From CAVSUR01 sp052143655 (GTDB lineage: Bacteria > Actinomycetota > Actinomycetes > Streptosporangiales > Streptosporangiaceae), in assembly GCA_052143655.1 (NCBI GenBank), contig JBKQSL010000145.1, forward strand, positions 1 through 11,952: 11,952 nucleotides of DNA, written 5' to 3'. Both the position numbers and the translations under genes were made by a program. The notes beneath the pieces are model-generated. The model had not been told where the DNA came from and searched no databases. It saw only the letters and a program-made list of their open reading frames with translations. Shown in pieces: positions 5,866-11,952 of the stretch. The first letter of the stretch is position 1. Every line of letters begins with the position of its first letter.

Positions 5866-7272
5866 ATGAGCGTACGGCCGGCCGGTTACGACATGCCACG
5901 ATCAGCCTCCGCCGCCCGGCCGGCGCCCGGCAGGCCTGGTGCGCCCGGCCGTGCGGCGGCCCCGCCGCGCCCTGGCCTGGTTCGTGCTGCGCTCGTGGTC
6001 GTCGGGGCGGGCCTGGGCGTCACCACGGCGCTGGCGATCACCACCCAGTCCCCGGGCCAGCTCGGCGCGGCCGGCGGCCTGGCCACCTTCATCGGCAGTC
6101 TCACCGGGCTGGTCGGCACCTACCTGGCCCTGGTGATGGTGCTGCTGGTCAGCCGCGTCCCCATGGTCGAGCGGGTGCTCGGCCAGGATGGCCTGGTGCG
6201 CTGGCACCGGCGGCTCGCGCCGTGGCCGATCAGCCTGCTGATCGCGCACGGGGTGTTCATCACGATCGGCTACGCGCAGGCGGCGAAGACCGGCGCCTGG
6301 CACGAGGCCGGCGTGCTGATCATGCAGTACCCCGACATCCTGACAGCCGTGCTCGCGCTCGCGCTGATGTGCCTGGCCGGAGCCATCTCGGTGCGCGCGG
6401 TGCGGCGGCGGGTGCGGCGGGATACCTGGTGGACCGTGCACCTGTACCTGTATCTGGCGCTGGCGATCTCGTTCGCGCACGTGATCGTGCTCGGGCCGGC
6501 CTTTGTCGGCCACCCGCTCACCGAGGCGGTCTGGTCCGCGGCCTGGGCGGCCACCGCCGGCCTGGTGCTCTGCTACCGGTTCGGGCTGCCGGTGGTGCGC
6601 AGCCTGCGCCATCGGCTCCAGGTGGCGGAGGTGCGCCGCGAGGCCCCGGACGTGGTGTCGGTCATCCTCAGCGGACGTCACCTCGACCGGCTGCCCGTGT
6701 CGGGCGGCCAGTTCGTCTTGTGGCGCTTCCTCACGCCGGACCTGTGGTGGCAGGCTCACCCGTACTCGCTGTCCGCGCTGCCCCGGCCGCCGTACCTGCG
6801 GCTGACCGTCAAGGCGGTCGGCGACCATTCCGCCGCGCTCGCCCAGCTGCAGCCCGGTACCAGGGTGGCGATCGAGGGGCCCTACGGGACCTTTACCCGG
6901 GACGCGCAGCGCCGGCCGCGCGCAGCGCTGATCGCCGCCGGGATCGGCGTCACCGCCCTGCGCTCGCTGCTGGAGGACCTGCCGGCGGGCAGCGATCCGG
7001 TCGTTCTGCTGCGCGCCCGGCATGAGCGGGACATGGCCCTGCTAGGCGAGATGCGCGAGCTGACCGGCCAGCACGGCGGCACCCTGCATGAGCTGATGGG
7101 CCGCCGCGGGCAGGTGCTCGATGAGCGGCTGCTGTACCGGCTGGTCCCGGACCTGGACCAGCGCGACGTGTTCGTCTGCGGCCCCGAGGGATTCGTCGCC
7201 GACGTGACCGGCGCCGCCCGCAACCTCGGCGTGCCCGAGGAGTCCATCCACCACGAGGCGTTCGCACTGTAG
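5866..7272 (+). CDS. Ferric-reductase-like transmembrane flavocytochrome oxidoreductase
   Basis: 468 residues from ATG 5866; GTG 5857 and ATG 5893 are alternatives because no clear Shine-Dalgarno decides. A Pro/Ala-rich cytoplasmic tail (1-38) leads into six or so membrane helices (about 39-235). Two helices carry the heme-ligand pairs expected of this fold: WHRRLAPW...LLIAHG (H114, H128) and TVHLYLYLALAISFAH (H192, H205). The C-terminal half is a ferredoxin-NADP reductase-type module: HPYSLS (298-303) for FAD, VAIEGPYGTF (334-343), AAGIGVTALRSLLEDL (357-372) for the nicotinamide nucleotide, FVCGPEGF (436-443), and a terminal HHEAFAL. It should move electrons from cytoplasmic NAD(P)H through FAD and two hemes to the outer face. 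As first gene of an operon with an FMN-binding protein and ApbE, its acceptor is probably the covalent FMN of the next protein, not necessarily iron. Confidence 0.9.
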   Translation: MSVRPAGYDMPRSASAARPAPGRPGAPGRAAAPPRPGLVRAALVVVGAGLGVTTALAITTQSPGQLGAAGGLATFIGSLTGLVGTYLALVMVLLVSRVPMVERVLGQDGLVRWHRRLAPWPISLLIAHGVFITIGYAQAAKTGAWHEAGVLIMQYPDILTAVLALALMCLAGAISVRAVRRRVRRDTWWTVHLYLYLALAISFAHVIVLGPAFVGHPLTEAVWSAAWAATAGLVLCYRFGLPVVRSLRHRLQVAEVRREAPDVVSVILSGRHLDRLPVSGGQFVLWRFLTPDLWWQAHPYSLSALPRPPYLRLTVKAVGDHSAALAQLQPGTRVAIEGPYGTFTRDAQRRPRAALIAAGIGVTALRSLLEDLPAGSDPVVLLRARHERDMALLGEMRELTGQHGGTLHELMGRRGQVLDERLLYRLVPDLDQRDVFVCGPEGFVADVTGAARNLGVPEESIHHEAFAL

Positions 7273-7304
7273 TGCGGCGGCTTGCGGCTGAGACAATCAG
7301 CAAC

Positions 7305-7319
7305 GAGGCGCTCGGCCTC
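7305..7319 (+). other. Small hairpin between the oxidoreductase and FMN-binding genes
   Basis: GAGGC (7305-7309) and GCCTC (7315-7319) can pair around a 5-nt loop in the 70-bp gap, nine bases before the Shine-Dalgarno of the next gene. It could moderate readthrough or stabilise a processed end. Five pairs is weak evidence. Confidence 0.2.
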
Positions 7320-7342
7320 TCGCAGTCAGGAGAAACGCAACC

Positions 7343-7858
7343 ATGAAGCGGGCACCCCTGTTCGTCCTGGCCGGCACGGTCGCCGGCTTCGCCGGGATGC
7401 TGTCGTTCCATACCCGGCCCGCCACGTCGGGCGCGCTGGCGGGACCGGCCAGCCAGCCGTCTGCCCGCAGCACGGCCAGCCCGGCCACCGGACACAGCGA
7501 CGGCAGCAGACGCGCCCGTGCAGCCCGCAAGCGGGCGGGCGGCACGGCCGGGACAGGCCAGGGCACCCAGTCGGCCGGAGTCCGCACCACTGTGGGCGCG
7601 CTCGAGCAGTACAGCTACGGCGATCTCGCCGTCAAGGTCACCGTGCACGGTAACCGGATCACCAGCGTGACCGTCCCGACGCTGCAGACCGCCGAGCCCT
7701 ACTCGCAGCAACTGGCCGTCCAGGTGATCCCGCAGCTGCGCTCCGAGGTGCTGGCCGGGCAGACCGCCCATATCAATGGCGTCAGCGGCGCCACCTACAC
7801 CAGCGAGGCGTATGCCACCTCACTGCAGGCCGCGCTGGACAAGCTGCACGTCCGCTAG
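7343..7858 (+). CDS. Membrane-anchored FMN-binding domain protein
   Basis: 171 residues, preceded by AGGAG with a 10-base spacer. An N-terminal hydrophobic segment after MKR (about 5-22) serves as signal or anchor. A low-complexity Ala/Ser/Gly/Arg linker follows (about 25-80), then a compact FMN_bind domain (about 83-171). The motif NGVSGATYTSEAY (145-157) contains SGAT, the site where ApbE attaches FMN by a phosphoester bond to the Thr (T151). The usual Asp three residues before Ser is Asn145 here. YGDLAVKVTVHGNRITSVTV is the family's first strand pair. FMN_bind proteins (RnfG, NqrC, PplA and others) carry electrons on the outer side of the membrane. Placed between the transmembrane flavocytochrome and ApbE, it is the likely electron acceptor of the former and substrate of the latter. 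Confidence 0.88.
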   Translation: MKRAPLFVLAGTVAGFAGMLSFHTRPATSGALAGPASQPSARSTASPATGHSDGSRRARAARKRAGGTAGTGQGTQSAGVRTTVGALEQYSYGDLAVKVTVHGNRITSVTVPTLQTAEPYSQQLAVQVIPQLRSEVLAGQTAHINGVSGATYTSEAYATSLQAALDKLHVR

Positions 7859-7876
7859 CCGGCAGCAGGCAGATCG

Positions 7877-8656
7877 GTGACCGGGCAGCAGGGCGCCGGG
7901 CCGGCCATCGGCCGGGCAGAACCGGTCATGGGCACGGTCGTCTCGTTCACGGTGCTGCCAGCGCCCGGCCGCGACGAGGCGGCCCGGCAGGCGGTCGAGG
8001 CAGCCTGCCGGGTGCTGCACGAAGCCGACGCGATCTTCAGTACCTGGGATCCGGACAGCCCGGTGAGCCGGCTGCGGCGCGGCGCAGCCGTGCTGAGCGA
8101 CCTGCCCGCGGACGTCGGCGAGGTGCTCGGGCTGTGCGAGCGGGCGCGGCAGGCCTCCGGCGGCTGGTTCGACCCCTGGTCGGTGCCCGGCGGCGCCGAT
8201 CCCACTGGCCTGGTCAAGGGCTGGGCGGTGGAGCGGGCCGCAGCGGTGCTGCGCGCGGCGGGCATGCCGGCTGCGATGGTCAACGGCGGCGGCGATATTG
8301 CGGTCGTCGGCTCGCCGGAGCCGGGCCAGCCGTGGCGGGTGGGCATCCGCCATCCGTGGCGTCCGGGGGCCCTCGCGTGCGTGCTGGAGGTCACGGCCGC
8401 GGTGGCCACCTCGGGCAGTTACGAGCGGGGCGCGCACCTGGTCGATCCGCATACCGGGCAGCCCGCCTGCCGGGCGGCGTCGGCCACGGTGGCCGGCCCG
8501 AGCCTGGCACTAGCCGACGCGCTCGCGACCGCGCTCGCGGTCGGCGGCGATGCAGTGCTCGATATCCTGCGCGGCCTGGACGGCTACACCGGGTACCTGA
8601 TCCGGCCGGACGGCACCGAGGCCACGGCCGGCGGCCCGGCCTTCGCCGCCGGCTGA
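7877..8656 (+). CDS. apbE: FAD:protein FMN transferase
   Basis: 259 residues, GTG start 18 bp after the FMN-binding gene, so same transcript. ApbE transfers FMN from FAD to a Thr or Ser of the FMN_bind motif. Diagnostic segments are present in order: PVMGTVVSFTV (16-26), FSTWDPDSPVSRL (54-66), TGLVKGWAVERAA (110-122), VNGGGDIAVVG (135-145), ATSGSYERGAHLVDPHTG (177-194) and ADALATALAVGG (213-224), whose Asp and Thr belong to the Mg-binding site. Length is a little short for the family (about 300) because there is no N-terminal signal or lipobox: the catalytic domain begins at about residue 15. The protein therefore looks cytoplasmic, as in several actinobacterial homologues. This is at odds with the apparently exported substrate beside it. 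A terminal hairpin overlaps its last codons. Confidence 0.9.
   Translation: MTGQQGAGPAIGRAEPVMGTVVSFTVLPAPGRDEAARQAVEAACRVLHEADAIFSTWDPDSPVSRLRRGAAVLSDLPADVGEVLGLCERARQASGGWFDPWSVPGGADPTGLVKGWAVERAAAVLRAAGMPAAMVNGGGDIAVVGSPEPGQPWRVGIRHPWRPGALACVLEVTAAVATSGSYERGAHLVDPHTGQPACRAASATVAGPSLALADALATALAVGGDAVLDILRGLDGYTGYLIRPDGTEATAGGPAFAAG
8627..8653. terminator. Hairpin at the convergent end of apbE
   Basis: GCCGGCGGC (8627-8635) and GCCGCCGGC (8645-8653) pair perfectly over nine positions around a 9-nt loop, ending one base before the apbE stop codon. The convergent penicillin-binding gene ends 20 bp further on, so the same stem could close both transcripts. It also encodes protein (Ala/Gly-rich tail), so part of the symmetry may be incidental. 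Confidence 0.35.
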
Positions 8657-8676
8657 GCCCGCCGTATGAGCGCCGG

Positions 8677-10353
8677 TCAGAGCTTGCGCAAGAACGCGTT
8701 GGCGATCGGGCCGGCGCTGTCGGCACCGGTGCCGCCGCCTTCGACCAGCACGGCGAAGGCAAGGTCGCCCCGGTAGCCGATGAACCAGCCGTGCGACGGC
8801 GGGTTCGGCCCCGTGCCGTACTGGGCCGTGCCGGTCTTGCCATACACGCCGGGCGGGAAGCCGACCCCGGCCGCGGTCCCGCTGGTGACCACCGCGCGCA
8901 TCATCGGCCGCAAGGTAGCCAGGATCGTCGGGCTGATGGGATGCGGCTGCGCAGTCTGCCGCTGCTGCGGGCTGGTCACCAGCAGCGGCGGCCGCCAGCT
9001 CCCGTTGTCGATGGCCGCGACTACCGTGGCCTGGCTGAGCGGGTTCACCAGGTCGGTGCCCTGGCCGAACGCGTCAGCGGCCAGGTCGACGGGCTGCTGC
9101 GGCGTGCTGAAGCGGGCCAGCGCGCCGGGGATGCCCAGGGCCGGGGTGGCATTGAACCCGAACTCACGGGCCATCGCGGCGAGCGAGGATCCGGTCAGCC
9201 GCTGGGTCGCGAGCATGGCGAAGGTGGAGTTGCACGACACCGCGAACGCGGTCCGCAGGTTCGTGCTGCCGTACTGCTCGTTGTTGTCGTTGTGGAAGAC
9301 CCGGCCGCCGATGTCGACCTGGCTCGGGCACTGCACCGGGCTGTCCGGCCGCATCCCGGCCCGGGCCAGCGCCGAGGCGGTCACCACCTTGAACGTGGAC
9401 CCGGGCGGGAACTCGCCGAGCACCGGGCGGTCGAAGCCGCCGGGCCGCTCGACCACGGCCAGCACCCGGCCAGTGGACGGCTGGAGCGCCACCATGTCGA
9501 CGGGCTTGGCCGTGGACGCGGATGACACCGCCGCGGATGCGGCCCGCTGCACGCGCATCTCGATGCTGGTCCGTACCGGCTGTCCGGGCACGGCCGGGAA
9601 CCGGGCGGCGATCGCGTCAGCCTGGCGCCCCGGCCGCTCGATCCGGATGGTCAGCGAGGGCTTCCCGGCGAGCCGGCTGTTGTCGGCCTGCTCGGCGCCG
9701 CCGACCCCGATCAGGTCGCCGGCCTGATACGGGGCGCCGAGCGCCTTAGCCTGGGCGCGGGTGGCCGCCGCCACCGTGCCGGCGATCAGCGCGAGCGAGC
9801 CGGACTGCGCGAAGGCCTGCGGTGAGCTGATCACGGTGCCGTCGGCCGCGAGCACCGGCGCCCGGGCCGGCCATCCGGCGGTGAGCGCGAACCGCTCGCC
9901 GTCCCGCAGGCCGGGGTAGATGTCGGCCGGGCTCCAGCTGACCAGCCAGTGCCGGCTGCGGCGGACCAGGCGCAGCCGCCCGGCGTAGGTCCAGGAGTGA
10001 CCGCTGGCCAGATCCGCGGTAGCGGTGAAGCTGGCCACGGCGCTGTCCCCGGCGACCTGCACGCGGCCGGGAGCCAGCCGCAGCCGGCGCAGCCCGATCT
10101 GGCTTGCCGCAGCGGTGAGCGGGCCGGCCAGCCCGCCGGGCGGCACGTTCACGCTGATCTTCGCCATCGCGGCGTAGCGGCCACGCCGCCAGTCGCGCAG
10201 GTAGCTGCCGGCCATCTGCCGGGGGCTGCCCTGGGTCCGCAGCAGCAGATACCCGGCGGCCCCGGCGACGGCAGCGGCGACAAGTACGGACACCGCGACG
10301 ATGACTGCGACGGACCGCGACCGCCCCCGCTGGCGTCTGCCGCCGTGGCTCAT
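8677..10353 (-). CDS. Class B penicillin-binding protein with NTF2-like (MecA_N) domain
   Basis: 558 residues. The ATG at 10351-10353 is preceded by AGGAAGG with seven bases between. A cytoplasmic basic tail and one anchor helix (about 14-37) come first. An NTF2-like domain follows (about 42-150; MAGSYLRDWRRGRYAAMAK is its first helix). Then a short linker/dimerisation segment with GVGGAEQADNSRLAGKP (216-232, the G.xGLE..YD..LAG element). The transpeptidase domain (about 260-558) has all three active-site motifs: PGSTFK (S319 nucleophile, K322), SCN (373-375) and KTGTAQ (506-511). Such enzymes cross-link peptidoglycan stem peptides on the outer membrane face and can tolerate beta-lactams when MecA-like. 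It resembles the NTF2-domain PBPs common in actinomycetes, which are typically non-essential. Convergent with apbE, with a 20-bp gap, so there is no operon link with the redox genes. Confidence 0.9.
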   Translation of the reverse strand: MSHGGRRQRGRSRSVAVIVAVSVLVAAAVAGAAGYLLLRTQGSPRQMAGSYLRDWRRGRYAAMAKISVNVPPGGLAGPLTAAASQIGLRRLRLAPGRVQVAGDSAVASFTATADLASGHSWTYAGRLRLVRRSRHWLVSWSPADIYPGLRDGERFALTAGWPARAPVLAADGTVISSPQAFAQSGSLALIAGTVAAATRAQAKALGAPYQAGDLIGVGGAEQADNSRLAGKPSLTIRIERPGRQADAIAARFPAVPGQPVRTSIEMRVQRAASAAVSSASTAKPVDMVALQPSTGRVLAVVERPGGFDRPVLGEFPPGSTFKVVTASALARAGMRPDSPVQCPSQVDIGGRVFHNDNNEQYGSTNLRTAFAVSCNSTFAMLATQRLTGSSLAAMAREFGFNATPALGIPGALARFSTPQQPVDLAADAFGQGTDLVNPLSQATVVAAIDNGSWRPPLLVTSPQQRQTAQPHPISPTILATLRPMMRAVVTSGTAAGVGFPPGVYGKTGTAQYGTGPNPPSHGWFIGYRGDLAFAVLVEGGGTGADSAGPIANAFLRKL

Positions 10354-10658
10354 GCATCAGCCTTCCTGGTCGGCGTACTGCGGCCCACGATAACCGCGGC
10401 CCGGCGGCACAGCGGCGTATCGGCGCATTCCGGCCGGCGCCGGGCGAGCGGCGGCCCGCGCCGCGCTAGTCCCGCCCGGGCGCCCGCTACTGCGCCTGTC
10501 TTCTGCGCTGCGCGGGTCTTAGGACGAATGGCCCGGCCGGGGGGGCCAGTCGGCCGCTACCGGCCGGCCTTCGGTCCCGCGATTGTGGGTGCGGGAGCCG
10601 TTCAGCCGGGCGCATGAACGCGCCCGGGCCTGGTCGGCCTGCAAACGTGGGAGAAACC
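10354..10658. other. Intergenic region between the divergent PBP and enolase genes
   Basis: This 305-bp stretch has no convincing gene. It must hold both promoters, but I see no strong -35/-10 pair. It contains the PBP Shine-Dalgarno (10361-10367), a perfect palindrome CCGGCGCCGG (10434-10443), an imperfect dyad GTCTTAGGAC (near 10517-10526), and a stem-loop at 10575-10596. Short frames crossing it are shadows without recognisable protein features. Confidence 0.5.
10572..10600 (+). other. Stem-loop in the enolase leader
   Basis: TCCCGC (10575-10580) pairs perfectly with GCGGGA (10591-10596) around a 10-nt loop. Adding CGG (10572-10574) and CCG (10598-10600) with one bulged G extends it to nine pairs. 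It ends about 58 bp before the preferred enolase start, so it may lie in the 5' untranslated region. Function unknown. Confidence 0.3.
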
Positions 10659-11927
10659 GTGGCAGCCTTCACCATCGCACACCTGTCCGCACTGGAGATC
10701 CTGGATTCCCGTGGCCGGCCGACGCTGGCGGCGACCATCCGGCTCGGCGACGGCACCGTGGCCAGGGCCGGGGTGCCGTCGGGCGCGTCGACCGGATCGC
10801 GCGAGGCGGTGGAACTGCGCGACGGCGACGAGACCCGGTATGGCGGCAAGGGCGTCCTCGGCGCCGTCGCGGCGGTCAACACCGAGCTGGCCCAGATGCT
10901 CTGCGGGCCGCGGTGGCAGTCGCTGGCCGAGGTGGACGCGGCGATGCGGAACCTGGACGGCACGGCCAACAAGAGCCGGCTCGGCGCTAACGCGATCGTC
11001 GGTGTCTCGATGGCGCTGGCCCGCGCGCTGGCCGCGTCGGAGGGCGTGCCGCTGTGGCGCTGGCTGGTGCCCGACGGGGTGGCGCCGCGGCTGCCGGTGC
11101 CGAATTTCAACGTGCTCAACGGCGGCATGCACGCGCCCAACGAGCTGGACTTCCAGGAGTTCATGGTCGCGCCGCTGGGCGCGCCGTCCATGGCCGAGGC
11201 CGTCCGGGCCGGCGCCGAGGTATACGCGGCCCTGCGCCGTGAGCTGGCCGACCGCAAGCTGTCCACCGGGCTCGGCGACGAGGGCGGTTTCGCGCCGGAG
11301 ATCGCCGAGCCGGAAGAAGTGCTGCGGATGCTCGTCGGCGCGATCGCCGACGCCGGCTACCGGGCCGGGGCCGAGGGAGTGGCGATCGCCCTGGACCCGG
11401 CGGCGTCGGAGTTCCGCCAGGCGGACGGCCGCTACCAGGTGGCGGGTGCGCTGCTGACCAGCGGTGACATGGTGGAGCGCTACGCTCGCATAACCGCCGA
11501 CTTCCCCGTCTACAGCATCGAGGACGGCCTGGGCGAGGACGACGACGACGGGTGGATCGCCCTCACTGAGCGCCTGGGCGCCACGGTGCAGCTGGTCGGC
11601 GACGACAACTTCGTCACGAACCCGGAGATCATCACCGACGCGATCCGCCGCGGCATCGGCAACGCCGCGCTGATCAAGCTCAACCAGGTGGGCTCGGTAA
11701 CGGAGACCCTGGAGGCGATGGCGATCTGCCGGGAGGCCGGGTACCGGGCCATGGTGTCGCACCGGTCCGGCGAGACCGAGGACTTCTTCATCGCCGACCT
11801 GGCCACCGGCAGCGGCTGCGGCCAGCTCAAGACCGGCGCGCCGGCCCGTGGCGAGCGGATCTCCAAGTACAACCGGCTGATCGAGATCGCGGCTACCGCC
11901 CCCGAGCTGCCCTACGGCCGGATCTGA
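10659..11927 (+). CDS. eno: Enolase (phosphopyruvate hydratase), divergent paralogue
   Basis: 422 residues from GTG 10659, chosen because GGGAG lies five bases upstream and the length then matches enolases (about 425-430); ATG 10614 would add 15 residues with no better ribosome site. Enolase interconverts 2-phosphoglycerate and phosphoenolpyruvate in the cytoplasm. ALEILDSRGRPTL opens the N-terminal domain and GVPSGASTGSREAVELRDGD forms the mobile loop. Catalytic residues are present: H158 and E167 (NGGMHAPNELDFQEFM), E208 (GDEGGFAP), metal ligands D246, E288 and D315, base K340 (LIKLNQVG), H368-R369-S370 (SHRSGETED) and K391. Several normally fixed neighbours differ: EDGLGEDDDDGW for EDP.AEDDW.GW, GDDNFVTN for GDDLFVTN, and NVLNGGMHAPNELD for N.INGG.HA.N..D. 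This suggests a second enolase beside a housekeeping copy elsewhere. The activity call is strong; the specialised role is unknown. Confidence 0.9.
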   Translation: MAAFTIAHLSALEILDSRGRPTLAATIRLGDGTVARAGVPSGASTGSREAVELRDGDETRYGGKGVLGAVAAVNTELAQMLCGPRWQSLAEVDAAMRNLDGTANKSRLGANAIVGVSMALARALAASEGVPLWRWLVPDGVAPRLPVPNFNVLNGGMHAPNELDFQEFMVAPLGAPSMAEAVRAGAEVYAALRRELADRKLSTGLGDEGGFAPEIAEPEEVLRMLVGAIADAGYRAGAEGVAIALDPAASEFRQADGRYQVAGALLTSGDMVERYARITADFPVYSIEDGLGEDDDDGWIALTERLGATVQLVGDDNFVTNPEIITDAIRRGIGNAALIKLNQVGSVTETLEAMAICREAGYRAMVSHRSGETEDFFIADLATGSGCGQLKTGAPARGERISKYNRLIEIAATAPELPYGRI

Positions 11928-11952
11928 TCGCGGCTGTGCGCCGGCCCGCCAC

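Noticed and set aside
5902..7023. 373-residue minus-strand open frame under the oxidoreductase
   Set aside because: It is the antisense shadow of a well-supported flavocytochrome gene, rich in Arg, Gly, Pro and Gln without any domain.
8134..9525. 463-residue plus-strand frame across apbE and the PBP gene
   Set aside because: It overlaps two genes with clear catalytic motifs. Its composition is the Arg/Gly-rich type expected from GC-rich frame shadows.
10517..10526. GTCTTAGGAC as a DosR-type box upstream of enolase
   Set aside because: It is only a partial dyad and lacks the GGG...CCC flanks of the dormancy-regulator consensus. No second site or regulon neighbour supports it.
10602..11762. 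386-residue minus-strand frame under enolase
   Set aside because: Antisense shadow of enolase, with no recognisable domains.

Overview
The window is very GC-rich, with strong GC bias at third codon positions, many GTG starts and NTF2-type penicillin-binding, DUF2254, DUF202 and FMN-binding families. This fits a high-GC actinomycete (Actinomycetota); I cannot place it more finely. I see no tRNA, rRNA, CRISPR array, phage structural gene or plasmid origin.

Left part (1-1152), a decayed patch. The tail of a DUF4177-like gene (2-163) is followed by a terminator-like hairpin. After it comes the C-terminal remnant of an IS1182-type transposase on the minus strand (about 296-658). That abuts a plus-strand stretch in which a middle piece of a flippase-like membrane protein (about 657-839) is joined in frame to the C-terminus of a DUF2254 protein (about 840-1037). 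The open frame that runs through this region (357-1037) is a chimera of debris, probably from IS-linked deletions.

Centre-left (1153-3647), a minus-strand series and one divergent gene. It holds two small DUF202 membrane proteins arranged like E. coli YidG/YidH, then a PadR regulator translationally coupled (ATGA overlap) to a membrane protein with a PadR-partner-like N-terminal domain. The PadR gene faces an isoprenylcysteine-methyltransferase-like membrane gene. Between them lie a perfect 18-bp palindrome and a 20-bp near-repeat, a likely PadR operator. The methyltransferase gene has an in-frame TAA at codon 28.

Centre (3747-8656), a probable redox locus. On the minus strand are a four-helix membrane protein of unknown function and a radical SAM/SPASM protein. 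Divergent from the latter is a plus-strand operon of three genes: a flavocytochrome-type ferric-reductase-like membrane oxidoreductase, a membrane-anchored FMN-binding protein carrying the SGAT flavinylation motif, and ApbE, the FAD:protein FMN transferase that would attach that FMN. Together they resemble a flavin-based extracytosolic electron-transfer module: NAD(P)H to FAD, to two hemes across the membrane, to covalent FMN outside.

Right part (8677-11927). A class B penicillin-binding protein with an NTF2-like (MecA_N) domain lies on the minus strand, convergent with apbE. A 305-bp intergenic region separates it from a plus-strand enolase that keeps its catalytic residues but departs from the usual sequence around them, suggesting a second, paralogous enolase.
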